Assembly: GCA_003649445.1 (NCBI GenBank)
Contig: QMRV01000003.1
Span: 9,920-73,919 of the forward strand
DNA: 64,000 bases
DNA from: Thermoprotei archaeon
GTDB taxonomy: Archaea; Thermoproteota; Thermoprotei; Thermofilales; B15-G2
Reading direction: 5' to 3'
Part shown: one piece after another, positions 51,583 to 59,888 of the stretch
How the letters are laid out: every line of letters begins with the position of its first letter
How positions within the stretch are numbered: position 1 is the first letter of the stretch
Position numbers and translations under genes: made by a program
Notes under the pieces: model-generated
Database searches by the model: none
The model's input: only the letters and a program-made list of their open reading frames with translations
Told to the model about the DNA's origin: nothing

Positions 51583-52629
51583 ATGACATACGAAGAATTA
51601 GTGGCAAAAATATCTTGTGAAAGTATATTTGACAAGCAGGTCTTAGTGTCTAAAGACTGGCTCGGACACGATATTTTGGCCGGAGTAATCGAGGCAGGAG
51701 AAGATCGACCAAATATATTAATCACTGCTGGAGTCCATGGAGACGAGCCTGCCGGAGTACTAGCTGCTATAAAGGCTGCTGAGGCCCTACCTGTTTCAGC
51801 AAATCTCTACGTACTTTTCTGTAGAGACCCTGTAGGCTATAGTCCGCTTGAGCACGTCTTTTCCGAAATGTTTGAGGAGAAAATACAGATAGCCGATTAC
51901 AACGACTTAAATACACTTTGTAAAAATTACGGAGAAATAATAGAGCTAGAAGAGCTGACAATAGGAATTTTTAGAAATATATGCTTAGTCTACAAGCCGG
52001 GCTTTGAGAAGACCACCAGCATAATGATAGCGAAAAGCCTTAGTAACATATTAAATACCAGTGAAGATCTTCGAGAAAAATTGGATAGAATGAGAGTTTT
52101 AGTTCCCTCCCTTAGCCGTAAATCAGAAAAACTTGAAATAGTTTCACGAGCGTTTTATGTAATGGATGGCAAGGTCATAGATTATGACTGTTTAAGCAAG
52201 GAAATAGATTTACCTGAAAACATAGCTTTAAGAGATTTCATTGATAGTATAAAGCCTAGCCTTATTATTGACCTACATGAGGGAGAACATCAGGGGTTCT
52301 GTGTTATAGTGCCTGAGGGGGCATTAGAAGAGTGTAAAGATATAATAGATGCAGTACGCAAGCAAGTAGAGGCCCACGGTATGGGGTGTACGCCGCCTGA
52401 AGGTCTAAAGAACTGTGAGGTAGACTACGACCTAGAAATAGAACGAGTACTTGGACCGGGGACGGGAATAGCGAGGCTCGACGAGAGGCTAGTAGGCTAC
52501 GCCAACAGGCACGGTATATCTCTTTTCTTCTCGAGCGAAAGAAAGAGAGACTTTAAGGAGAGAGTCGAGACACATATAATAGCAGTTCACTCTGCTGTAC
52601 ATATGTACGCGACTCTCTACGGACTGTAG
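51583..52629 (+). CDS. M14/aspartoacylase-like zinc hydrolase
   Basis: About 348 residues. ILITAGVHGDEPAGVLAAI supplies the HxxE zinc ligands of succinylglutamate desuccinylase and carboxypeptidase-like folds; LIIDLHEGEHQGFCVIVPE supplies the third histidine. It probably removes an acyl or amino acid group. In-frame TTG (51568) and GTG (51577) precede the ATG used here. It overlaps the convergent fusion gene by 13 nt. Substrate not determined. Confidence 0.78.
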   Translation: MTYEELVAKISCESIFDKQVLVSKDWLGHDILAGVIEAGEDRPNILITAGVHGDEPAGVLAAIKAAEALPVSANLYVLFCRDPVGYSPLEHVFSEMFEEKIQIADYNDLNTLCKNYGEIIELEELTIGIFRNICLVYKPGFEKTTSIMIAKSLSNILNTSEDLREKLDRMRVLVPSLSRKSEKLEIVSRAFYVMDGKVIDYDCLSKEIDLPENIALRDFIDSIKPSLIIDLHEGEHQGFCVIVPEGALEECKDIIDAVRKQVEAHGMGCTPPEGLKNCEVDYDLEIERVLGPGTGIARLDERLVGYANRHGISLFFSSERKRDFKERVETHIIAVHSAVHMYATLYGL

Positions 52630-54311
52630 CTTCTATATTTTTGAACACAAATTGAGGCTAGAGGGCAGGGGCCTTTGATACTCACACATGTTCTCTTAAA
52701 GCACCACTGTTCAGAAACATAAGAAAGGTAATAGGCTTTATGAATATTATTATAAAGTATAGATGAAAGTAAATTGATTACACTGTCGTAGACTCTTCCT
52801 TTAACCTTATAAGCCGAAATAAGTTTTGATGAAAAAACACCGCACATAATAAGAGGTTTGACGATGCTCCAGTCTACAGGTAAAAATGAGTAATGAGACC
52901 TAATTATGCCAGTTATATTGCAGGACAGAAACAGGAAGAAATCTGCAGAATACCTACTTAAGCCAGGTAAAGTTTCCAAACAAAGGAGAAGAGTCGATTG
53001 ATTAAAAATTTTGCGATTATACATATAAAGTAGTCTTCCCAGGTTACTCAGTTTTTCCTGGATTTGGGAAGAACACTTGAAGAGAATATACTCTGCAAGC
53101 TTATATGTAAAGGAAGTTAATGGAATGCATTCAAATTCTTTAAATTCCTTAATAAAATTCTTAAATAAAATAATTGATTTTGTATTCTTGAGAACAAGCG
53201 ATCTATAGATATCATAACTGAAAAGCACATCGAAAATAGCTTCAGAGAGAACTGAGTCAGTGTGCTCTATAAGGGGTTTAAAATCGAGTCTTTTCATTAA
53301 GTTTGAAAAAACATTGAAAATATCTACATCTCCTCTAAAATTAGAAAAGGTGGAGAGAACGAATATTCGCATTAAAGTCTCTTTTTTGCTCTTTGGAAAA
53401 AGTATATAGTTATGTATGAGTAAATTTTTTAGTTTGCTTTCGATAATAGGATAGTTGTTAATTATTATTTTCTTTAGTTCAAGTAGTTTAGAATAATAAC
53501 TATTTAAACTTGATGTAAGATGTTTATAAGTATTTAGAACACTGTATTTTGATAATATAAAGAGTATAAGCGACGTTAAAGCAGGGCTAGAAATTTTCTG
53601 TTTCACTCCCCAGCCACCATTTGGTAGCTGTTTGTCGCGCAGTATTTCTAGTCCTTTTCTAGCATAATCTGGGTTTAAAAGTCCTAGTCCTAAGTAGGCA
53701 AGTGCTGTAAGAGGAGATGGGTCGAGTGTAGGCAGGAGGGACTTAAGACCTTTAGCTGCAAGAAGTGCAGATTCGCCAAGAGAGTCCTTAAAGAGTATTA
53801 TTGCCAATGAAGATATCAGCACCGAGGGCCGGTCTTGAGAATACCACAAACCATTAGAGGTTTGGGCCGCTTTAAGAGCTTCAATGAAGTTCTCATAGGT
53901 CTTGCATCCAGCTAATTTAAGAGCATATGCTGCCAAGAGGCTTGAGTATAGACTTGACGTCGTGTAGTCGCGGGGATTAATAAAGTCTTCCACAGCTGAA
54001 AGCTGAGTAGGGTTTTCTTTCCAGAATCCGTACGACGAAATACTCTCCTTTAAATACTTAATTATTCTGTTAGATGCTTCAGGCAGCGTCCTCATTACTA
54101 AAAGGGCTTTCGCAGATGCTAAAGGGCTTTCAGAGTAAAGTACATTCCAGCCGGCAGGAAATGCTCCACTAGCTAACTGCAGCGATGCGAGGTCCTTTAT
54201 GAGCGATTTAAGCGAGGATTCTGCGACAAGCTTTGTGTGGCTTAAGGCAAACAACTTGTAGTAAGGGTCTAGTGAAAATATATATTGTATGGTTTTAGTG
54301 AACGTAGTCAC
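52617..54311 (-). CDS. terpene cyclase-like alpha/alpha toroid fused to a HhH-GPD/cysteine-cluster domain
   Basis: 564 residues. The first 255 hold about five helical repeats of squalene-cyclase/prenyltransferase type (QLPNGGWGVKQKISSPALTSL at about 228-248; QTSNGLWYSQDRPSVLISSL at 150-169; FPAGWNVLYSESPLASAKAL at 51-70). The C-terminal 120 residues resemble endonuclease III: CLETLPGLSRYSADFFLF (444-461) for the helix-hairpin-helix, with Tyr where the catalytic lysine would be, PVDWSIVKP with Asp480 in the catalytic-aspartate place, and cysteines at 537, 542, 549 and 555. One C-x2-C of the normal cluster is altered. I know no such fusion; function is open. Confidence 0.72.
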   Translation of the reverse strand: MTTFTKTIQYIFSLDPYYKLFALSHTKLVAESSLKSLIKDLASLQLASGAFPAGWNVLYSESPLASAKALLVMRTLPEASNRIIKYLKESISSYGFWKENPTQLSAVEDFINPRDYTTSSLYSSLLAAYALKLAGCKTYENFIEALKAAQTSNGLWYSQDRPSVLISSLAIILFKDSLGESALLAAKGLKSLLPTLDPSPLTALAYLGLGLLNPDYARKGLEILRDKQLPNGGWGVKQKISSPALTSLILFILSKYSVLNTYKHLTSSLNSYYSKLLELKKIIINNYPIIESKLKNLLIHNYILFPKSKKETLMRIFVLSTFSNFRGDVDIFNVFSNLMKRLDFKPLIEHTDSVLSEAIFDVLFSYDIYRSLVLKNTKSIILFKNFIKEFKEFECIPLTSFTYKLAEYILFKCSSQIQEKLSNLGRLLYMYNRKIFNQSTLLLCLETLPGLSRYSADFFLFLSCNITGIIRSHYSFLPVDWSIVKPLIMCGVFSSKLISAYKVKGRVYDSVINLLSSILYNNIHKAYYLSYVSEQWCFKRTCVSIKGPCPLASICVQKYRSYSP

Positions 54312-54382
54312 ACTAGAACGTGAATTTGCTGGAGTCCTTATATAAAGTTTATCTAGTGCGGCGACTATGTGTAGTGAGAACT

Positions 54383-55264
54383 ATGGATATTGCTGTAGTA
54401 CACGACGCTCCGCTCCCGCCTCATGCTTGCAGGAGGCTTTTAGATGCAATAAAGCGAAGAGGACATAGGGGAATTTATGTTTCTCTCAGAAGAATAGGCG
54501 CATGGATAGGCGGGGGCCCGAGGTTTATTGTAGGAAATAGGTCTTTTTTACCTAATGCTGTACTTTTACGGTCTTTTGGTCTCTCAATAAGCGTTGAGCA
54601 GTTTTTAGCTAGAATAGGCTTCTTTATGCATATGGAGCTGTATGGAATAAAGGTAGTTAATTCTACGCAGGCTCTATTCATTACTCGAAATAAGTACCTC
54701 ACTTTAGCTATACTAGAGAAAGAGGGACTACCTGTTCCAAGGACTTTTATTTCAGAAAACTTAGGGTCAGCGCTTACTGCTGTAAAAGGACTAGGAGAGG
54801 TAGTAGTTAAGCCCATAATGGGCTCCAGGGGCTACGGATCTGTGAAAGTAAGCGACCCTGATGTGGCTTTTGAAGTCATGAAGACTCTCCTAGAGTTTAG
54901 AAAGCCGCTCTATGTTCAAGAGTACCTCGAGAAGCCGGGAAGAGATATAAGGGCGTTTGTAGTTGGAGGAGAGGTTGTTGCATCAATGTATAGGTATGCT
55001 GCACCAGGCTCTTGGAAGACGAATATAGCTCAAGGGGGACGAGGTGAAAAGTGTACGCTGCCACCCGAGTATAGAGAAATAGCCGTTAAGGCAGCTGAGT
55101 GCCTTAAACTAGGCTACGCCGGCGTAGACATAGTAGAGACGAAAGAGGGGCCGGTAATAGTAGAAGTTAACGGGAGTCCAGATTTCGAGGAACTCTGTAA
55201 AGTTACAGGAGTCGACGTACCTTTAGCTATCGTCAAGTATGTTGAAGAAGAAGTAAAGAGGTGA
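54383..55264 (+). CDS. RimK/LysX-like ATP-grasp ligase
   Basis: About 293 residues. DIAVVHDAPLPPHACRRLLDAI (N-terminal lobe), RNKYLTLAILEKEGLPVPRTF, VVVKPIMGSRGYGSVKVSD (nucleotide loop) and VDIVETKEGPVIVEVNGSPDFE (Mg ligands) are the ATP-grasp motifs of the family that adds glutamate or amino acids to peptides or carrier proteins. The frame opens at 54320, but the TATA box (CTTATATAAAG, about 54338-54346) lies inside that extension, so the ATG at 54383 is used. A 52-residue zinc-ribbon gene follows 5 nt downstream and could be its substrate. Confidence 0.85.
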   Translation: MDIAVVHDAPLPPHACRRLLDAIKRRGHRGIYVSLRRIGAWIGGGPRFIVGNRSFLPNAVLLRSFGLSISVEQFLARIGFFMHMELYGIKVVNSTQALFITRNKYLTLAILEKEGLPVPRTFISENLGSALTAVKGLGEVVVKPIMGSRGYGSVKVSDPDVAFEVMKTLLEFRKPLYVQEYLEKPGRDIRAFVVGGEVVASMYRYAAPGSWKTNIAQGGRGEKCTLPPEYREIAVKAAECLKLGYAGVDIVETKEGPVIVEVNGSPDFEELCKVTGVDVPLAIVKYVEEEVKR

Positions 55265-55269
55265 TAGAA

Positions 55270-55428
55270 ATGACTGGATACTGGAGGATTAAATGTCAAG
55301 AGTGCGGTGAAGAGAAAGAGCTTAGAGTAGGCTATGATATAAGGGATTTTAAACAGCTCTACCTTTACTGTAAGAAGTGCGGTAAGAACACATTCCACAT
55401 TATATTAGAGTATGTGCGCGAAGAATAA
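55270..55428 (+). CDS. 52-residue zinc-ribbon protein, possible amino-group carrier
   Basis: MTGYWRIKCQECGEEKELR, then YLYCKKCGKNTFHIILEYVREE, with two Cys-x2-Cys pairs. It starts 5 nt after the ATP-grasp ligase stop. Size and zinc ribbon recall LysW, the carrier for lysine and arginine synthesis, but the LysW ending (EDWGE) is absent; this one ends in EYVREE. A protein partner of the ligase is likely; carrier function is inferred. Confidence 0.72.
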   Translation: MTGYWRIKCQECGEEKELRVGYDIRDFKQLYLYCKKCGKNTFHIILEYVREE

Positions 55429-55430
55429 AG

Positions 55431-55479
55431 TCAGAGCGTGGGTTTCTAATCACCTATCATCACTTAAGACCCTCATCAC
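55431..55479 (-). ncRNA. box C/D guide sRNA
   Basis: On the minus strand: C GTGATGA (55479-55473), 12-nt guide GGGTCTTAAGTG, D'-like ATGA (55460-55457), 3-nt spacer, C' GTGATTA (55453-55447), 12-nt guide GAAACCCACGCT, D CTGA (55434-55431). Only D' departs from consensus. It fills the gap between the mini zinc ribbon and the convergent CdvA-like gene. Target not identified. Confidence 0.75.
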
Positions 55480-55506
55480 TCTGTAGTAGAGAGGTCTCGC
55501 CGAGGC

Positions 55507-56268
55507 TTATATTGTTACCGGAGAAGTACTCAGTGAGCGTACGCGCTTAAGAAGCAGCTCTAGCGACTGAAGGTTAGTCATTAAGGAGTCTATTCTGTCT
55601 AGTTTTTCTTTAAGATAGCTGAGTTTTACTTGTGTGTCTGCACGAGTTCCGCACAGCATGACTTTTATGTATTCTTCCTCGTATTCCCTTACAAGCTTTA
55701 ATCTGTACCCTCTAAGTACTTGATAGAGCTCCTTAGTGTAAGGCAGAAGTTTTAGCGCTTGCTCGGTGAGCTGAGCCATTTTCCTATCGAGATCTGCTAG
55801 CATTTTCTGAGCAAAAGTTTCGCTTATTTCGTTTCTCGCGTACTTAACGCAGATTTTGGCTTTGGCGTCTATTATTCTCTTCATTTCTTCTTCTAGAGAT
55901 TTTATTTCAGTGATAATTTTTGATAACTCTGCTTCTGTGTACGATATGTCTTGAGAAATATTTTCTTGAGGAGCAGGCGTTAGAGAAGGCTTAGGTTTAT
56001 TTTCGCGTCGAGTTTTCTTGGGTACTAAGATAAAGCCTTTCTTCGGGTTAACCTCTATTTTTTCTGCAGAGTAAGTTTTTCTAGCACCACTCTCGAGTAC
56101 TACTACAATTGATTTTGCTCTTTTAGTGTGTTTGTCTACAGATATTTTCACAATAAAGCCAAGTACTTTCCCAGAGGTATCATAGAGCTTTAGCCCCTTT
56201 TTGGAGAATTTTCTAACAAGAGACTTTAGTTCTCCTTTAGTTACCTCGTTAAGAGGCTTATTCTTCAC
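55507..56268 (-). CDS. CdvA-like protein: PRC-barrel plus coiled coil
   Basis: 253 residues. An N-terminal PRC-like beta barrel (KGLKLYDTSGKVLGFIVKI ... IVVVLESGARKTYSAEKI), a Pro-rich linker (KPKPSLTPAP), then a long helical coiled coil (EAELSKIITEIKSLEEEMKRIIDAKAKICVKYAR ... YEEEYIKVML). This layout matches CdvA, which recruits ESCRT-III to the division site in crenarchaea. The C-terminal ESCRT-III-binding peptide is not obvious to me. No cdvB or cdvC lies in the window. Confidence 0.68.
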   Translation of the reverse strand: MKNKPLNEVTKGELKSLVRKFSKKGLKLYDTSGKVLGFIVKISVDKHTKRAKSIVVVLESGARKTYSAEKIEVNPKKGFILVPKKTRRENKPKPSLTPAPQENISQDISYTEAELSKIITEIKSLEEEMKRIIDAKAKICVKYARNEISETFAQKMLADLDRKMAQLTEQALKLLPYTKELYQVLRGYRLKLVREYEEEYIKVMLCGTRADTQVKLSYLKEKLDRIDSLMTNLQSLELLLKRVRSLSTSPVTI

Positions 56269-56343
56269 GCTGAGCTTATGGAGTAAAATCTATTAAAGAT
56301 ATTAAGCAGAAAGGCGTTTATTATTTGTAATATTTTCTGAGTG

Positions 56344-57303
56344 TTATTCGGGTGATGTTAAGGCGTAATCACAGTTGAAAAATAGAGGGCATAGGTCACA
56401 AGCAGGCTTGTGTTTACAGAACTTTAGTCCAACAAGCTTCAGTGTATAAAGGGCTGTGGGGTCATCAGGGAAAAGAACTTTTGCAATAGTCTGAAACTCC
56501 CTGTATCTGTTTGAAGCGTACCTAGGGTTACTCGGCAGCTTAGATACTATACCTACCCTAATTGCAGGTCTAGCTACATGTGGGTCTATAGGTACGTGTA
56601 GCGAGCTTAGGGAAGCTTCGTCTTTAAATAGTACTTTAGTCAAGTAATATAAGAAGAGGTTTGTTATACGCTGATCTATTCCAGGCAGGGCCAGCAGACT
56701 TAATCTCAGTACGTCGATGTGCGATCTGTTTCCTGAGCACTTAGTTTTAAGTAGAAGTCCTATGATAAGTGTTTTTTTCTTTATTTCAAAGTAATTGTAT
56801 ATAGTAGATAAATCGTCTAGAATCTTTTTACTCAGAGCATCGGCTAATGACTGAATATTAGAAAGCATGGAGCCCTTTGAATAAAGAACCTCGGAGATAA
56901 CGGAAATAGCCTTTGACAAGGCTATTTTCTTAAAGTCACTTAGCCGGGACATCCACCTGAGAGTATCAAGTGCAGTCTCTATTTCCTCAGCACACGTATA
57001 GTTGACGAAGTCTTCTTCAGGATCTCCCATAACGTCGACTAGTGATGAGTACTCTTTCACTATACGTGAAGTAGTTAACCTCAAGTAAGGGGCAAGAGAG
57101 TCTATTATAGAGAAAATGAACGTAGGTAAAATAGACTTAAAGAAGCCTCTTTTCTCTGAGATACCTACCTTAGATAGCCGCTTAGAGAAATACTCGACAG
57201 CAGCATCGTCTAGACTACGAATCTCAGCAATAAGGGAGTCGAAATAACCTTCCCTCGCCAGAAGCTTGACTCTACCCAAGTACTCTACAGTTCTCAGAGA
57301 CAT
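56344..57303 (-). CDS. endonuclease III-like HhH-GPD protein with iron-sulfur cysteines, lysine replaced
   Basis: 319 residues. The C-terminal 120 residues are like endonuclease III: LLALPGIDQRITNLFLYYL (203-221) is the hairpin, with Arg212 in place of the catalytic lysine; VPIDPHVARP keeps the catalytic aspartate (Asp240); and Cys296, 302, 305 and 311 (CKHKPACDLCPLFFNC) form a near-standard [4Fe-4S] motif. The N-terminal 180 residues are an unusual helical region. It may be a glycosylase without lyase activity or only a DNA-binding relative. It sits 75 nt from the CdvA-like gene. Confidence 0.78.
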   Translation of the reverse strand: MSLRTVEYLGRVKLLAREGYFDSLIAEIRSLDDAAVEYFSKRLSKVGISEKRGFFKSILPTFIFSIIDSLAPYLRLTTSRIVKEYSSLVDVMGDPEEDFVNYTCAEEIETALDTLRWMSRLSDFKKIALSKAISVISEVLYSKGSMLSNIQSLADALSKKILDDLSTIYNYFEIKKKTLIIGLLLKTKCSGNRSHIDVLRLSLLALPGIDQRITNLFLYYLTKVLFKDEASLSSLHVPIDPHVARPAIRVGIVSKLPSNPRYASNRYREFQTIAKVLFPDDPTALYTLKLVGLKFCKHKPACDLCPLFFNCDYALTSPE

Positions 57304-57364
57304 AGAGCTAACAACCTTTCTCTTATGCGAAGACTTTTATAACTTTAATTCTATTCCCTTGCTA

Positions 57365-57413
57365 GTGATGAAGTCCTGCGGGCCTGAAAAATGATGACAA
57401 TCTTCGACGCTGA
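57365..57413 (+). ncRNA. box C/D guide sRNA (all boxes perfect)
   Basis: C GTGATGA (57365-57371), 12-nt guide AGTCCTGCGGGC, D' CTGA (57384-57387), spacer AAA, C' ATGATGA (57391-57397), 12-nt guide CAATCTTCGACG, D CTGA (57410-57413). Every box and spacing is canonical for archaeal C/D RNA. It lies 12 nt from a second C/D RNA on the other strand. Its target is not in the window. Confidence 0.92.
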
Positions 57414-57425
57414 CCTTACTTGAGC

Positions 57426-57473
57426 TCAGAAAAGACCCTTCAATCACCGATCGGTGCGCGAAAATTTCATCAC
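57426..57473 (-). ncRNA. box C/D guide sRNA, D' guide matches 16S rRNA
   Basis: Minus strand: C GTGATGA (57473-57467), 12-nt guide AATTTTCGCGCA, D'-like CCGA (57454-57451), 3-nt spacer, C' GTGATTG (57447-57441), 11-nt guide AAGGGTCTTTT, D CTGA (57429-57426). Eleven nt of the first guide pair with 16S rRNA at 63825-63835 (GCGCGAAAATT); the fifth base rule points to C at 63828. The second guide is complementary to AAAAGACCC, a stretch I recall from the 23S peptidyl-transferase region. Confidence 0.85.
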
Positions 57474-57565
57474 AGCTACAGTTTCTAAAAACCTAACACC
57501 TATAAAAGCGTTTCAGAGAGAGCGTTAAGTTTAAAGATTGCCCTCAGTATATTGCGTAGAAATTT

Positions 57566-58684
57566 ATGTCAAGCGGCGCAGACATGTTTCAAGAGTGGTT
57601 TGCATGGATAATAGCAGTGATGCTCTTCGCCTACCTGAGTAGAGAGCTGGAAATATGGAAGATAATAAAGGAAATAGAAATGTACCTAGGAATCTTGAAA
57701 AAAGTTTCTGATAAAGCAATACTTACAGCAGTAAACGCATTCAAGGAAGTAGCTGCCAAAAGCGGAAGTACAGTCGACATAAAGGCTCTCGAAGACAGAG
57801 TCAAGGAGCTTATAGAGTCAGTTATAATTGAGCCTGAGAGCCGAGACCCCTACGGTGTAGTAGATAAGCTTAAGCACATAGTTCTCGTCGCAGACGAAAA
57901 CATGACATCCGAAGTTCTCCGCTTAGTCCCAAAGGCCGATTTGGTAGATGTAGAAAGACTTAAAAGTCTAGTGAGTGCAGCACATACTTTAAGATACATC
58001 TACAAGTATATAGACCACTACTATAGGCTAGGAAAGAGGTTCAAGAGCCTCTGGCTACTCCTGCAGCTACAGTCACAACTTCCGTTTATTCATGAAGAAA
58101 TAAAGGCGCTAGAAAGTGGACTAAAAGCCTTAAACAATAACATACCCATAGGAGACAGCGTAGGCCCGCTCGTGGCAGCAAAGTTCGCCATGCTAGCTGA
58201 TACAATGAGTCCTCCTATAGAAATAGCTAAAGAAACACTCCTTATAGAGACAACACTTAATGGAAGAAAAGTTTTAGTGATTAAAGCCAAAGGGCCTATG
58301 AGCTCAACAGGCAGGCTTGACGATGCTGTCGAAAATGTCATCGCTAAATACGGCAAAGTATCTCTTCTGATATTCGTTGACGCTGCAGCAAAATTCGAGG
58401 GAGAAAAATCTGGAACAGTAGTCGAGGGAGTAGGAGTGGCTATCGGCGGCTTAGGAATCGAGAAGTTTAACATAGAGAAAATAGCGGCCCGCTCCAATCT
58501 TCCTATATATTCAATTCTCATAAAAATGTCGAGTGCGGAAGCCCTCTCGGTAATGACAAAGGACATTCTCCAGGGAGTAAAGCGGGCAGTAGACAGAGTA
58601 AAGCACATAGTGCTAGAGAGATGTAGCGCCGGAAGCACAGTACTGTTAATAGGAGTCGGAAATACCGTGGGGGTACTTCCCTAG
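57566..58684 (+). CDS. conserved archaeal membrane-anchored protein (DUF1512-like)
   Basis: 372 residues: one N-terminal membrane helix (MFQEWFAWIIAVMLFAYLS), a helical middle, and a C-terminal alpha/beta domain with glycine-rich ends (GTVVEGVGVAIGGLGIEKF, GSTVLLIGVGNTVGVLP). This pattern fits the archaeal family DUF1512, whose function is unknown. The family call is from memory. A TATA-like run sits about 30-45 nt upstream. Confidence 0.75.
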   Translation: MSSGADMFQEWFAWIIAVMLFAYLSRELEIWKIIKEIEMYLGILKKVSDKAILTAVNAFKEVAAKSGSTVDIKALEDRVKELIESVIIEPESRDPYGVVDKLKHIVLVADENMTSEVLRLVPKADLVDVERLKSLVSAAHTLRYIYKYIDHYYRLGKRFKSLWLLLQLQSQLPFIHEEIKALESGLKALNNNIPIGDSVGPLVAAKFAMLADTMSPPIEIAKETLLIETTLNGRKVLVIKAKGPMSSTGRLDDAVENVIAKYGKVSLLIFVDAAAKFEGEKSGTVVEGVGVAIGGLGIEKFNIEKIAARSNLPIYSILIKMSSAEALSVMTKDILQGVKRAVDRVKHIVLERCSAGSTVLLIGVGNTVGVLP

Positions 58685-58727
58685 CTAGCGAGGGAAAATA
58701 AATAAACACATACCTTTTATCTCACAT

Positions 58728-59105
58728 GTGTCTTCAGAGGAACTTAAAAAGCTTAAACAGCAGCGAATATTCATCTCAACACTACTTCTCCTTTTCTCCA
58801 TAGCAATGATAGCTCTCGCCTTCAGCACTCTCAGCGAAAAACAGCTAGGGCAGAAAATAGGGCTCACGTTTCTGGCAATTTCCGGAGCCATGGCCTTCTT
58901 CGCCATATACTCCCTCTACAGGTCTCTAAAAATCAAAGTCCCTGTATTCCACATATATACCGTAGTCAAGTGCTACGCCTGCGGATACGAAAAGAGGAGA
59001 GAGTTCAAGAAAGGAGACTACGTGCACAAAAAAGAAGGAAAATGTCCTGTCTGCGGCAAAGAGACAATAATAGATGCGATTTACCAAGAAGTCTCCTTCA
59101 AGTAG
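58728..59105 (+). CDS. two-helix membrane protein with zinc ribbon
   Basis: 125 residues, GTG start. Helices at about 14-33 (FISTLLLLFSIAMIALAF) and 44-63 (IGLTFLAISGAMAFFAIYSL), then a C-terminal zinc ribbon (KCYACGYEKRREFKKGDYVHKKEGKCPVCGK shortened here). The C-terminal ribbon faces the cytoplasm. Function unknown. It is 43 nt after DUF1512 and overlaps the convergent phosphoesterase by 25 nt. Confidence 0.75.
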   Translation: MSSEELKKLKQQRIFISTLLLLFSIAMIALAFSTLSEKQLGQKIGLTFLAISGAMAFFAIYSLYRSLKIKVPVFHIYTVVKCYACGYEKRREFKKGDYVHKKEGKCPVCGKETIIDAIYQEVSFK

Positions 59106-59608
59106 CAGCGCCTTAAAACTCTTGCAGAGCTCTCTAACAAAAACTCATATAGCTCAATTTCCACGACTTCTCTTTCCACAGACAGGACTGTAAGAGAAGG
59201 AGCAGATCCAGGAACAGCTCCAGTAGCAGAACCAGGATTTAGCAAAAGAACGGGCTTATTCTCTACAACAGTAGTCCGAACATAAGGTACGTGTGTATGT
59301 CCGAACAAAATTACATCTACGTCTTTCCTCGGCAAACAAGCATCCCTTACGCTATGCACTAATAGAAACCTAACTCCAAGAACTTCTACGCGTTCTAGAG
59401 AAGGCAAATCAAGCCAGTCTACTTCTCCTCTCACACAGACGACAGGAGCAAGCTTCCAAAGCAGATCTAAAACCTCTCTGCACCCCAAGTCACCTGTACA
59501 CAAAATTAAGTCAGGAGCAAATTCGGCTAAAAAAGATAAAACTCTGCCAGGAACACTCTGTGCTCTCCACGGAACATGAAAGTCTCCGACAGCAATTACT
59601 CTAATCAT
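59081..59608 (-). CDS. YfcE/MJ0936-like metallophosphoesterase
   Basis: 175 residues with the calcineurin-like motifs: VIAVGDFHVP (D-x-H), ILCTGDLG (GD), VCVRGEVDW (usually GNxD, here GEVD), LVHS, and FGHTHVPYV (GHTH). The Asn of GNHD is replaced by Glu, so metal binding may be altered. It probably hydrolyses phosphodiesters. The frame is open to 59644, but GAGGGTG before the ATG at 59608 gives the start. Confidence 0.85.
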   Translation of the reverse strand: MIRVIAVGDFHVPWRAQSVPGRVLSFLAEFAPDLILCTGDLGCREVLDLLWKLAPVVCVRGEVDWLDLPSLERVEVLGVRFLLVHSVRDACLPRKDVDVILFGHTHVPYVRTTVVENKPVLLLNPGSATGAVPGSAPSLTVLSVEREVVEIELYEFLLESSARVLRRCYLKETSW

Positions 59609-59744
59609 TCCTACAGCACCCTCTAAAATTTTTACACAAAACATTATTCAAACAAAACTATTTTAAACTCATCCCCAAATCTTAGGCAAAAATAAAACAA
59701 AAAATACAATTAATATTTATTTTTCACAGCAAGCTATCCAATGT

Positions 59745-59888
59745 TTACTTTACACCCTTTCTGAAGTAAGCACCGCACTTGGGACACTTAAAGAGACCTA
59801 CAGTGACAGGTTTTCTGCCCTTTGGTGCTAGCTGCCATGTCTTTAGGGGTTTTTCTACATCTGCTCCACACTTAGGGCATTTGTACAT
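59745..59888 (-). CDS. small zinc-ribbon protein conserved in Thermoproteota
   Basis: 47 residues: [33 protein letters not shown], with two CPKCG pairs. Upstream in-frame codons to 59963 are ignored because GGTGATAG lies right before the ATG at 59888. Probably a nucleic-acid-binding or chromatin-associated ribbon; the exact family is unclear to me. Confidence 0.75.
   Translation of the reverse strand: MYKCPKCGADVEKPLKTWQLAPKGRKPVTVGLFKCPKCGAYFRKGVK

Noticed and set aside
55270..55428. LysW amino-group carrier
   Set aside because: The C-terminal EDWGE motif of LysW is missing, so only a general carrier-like role was kept as a hypothesis.
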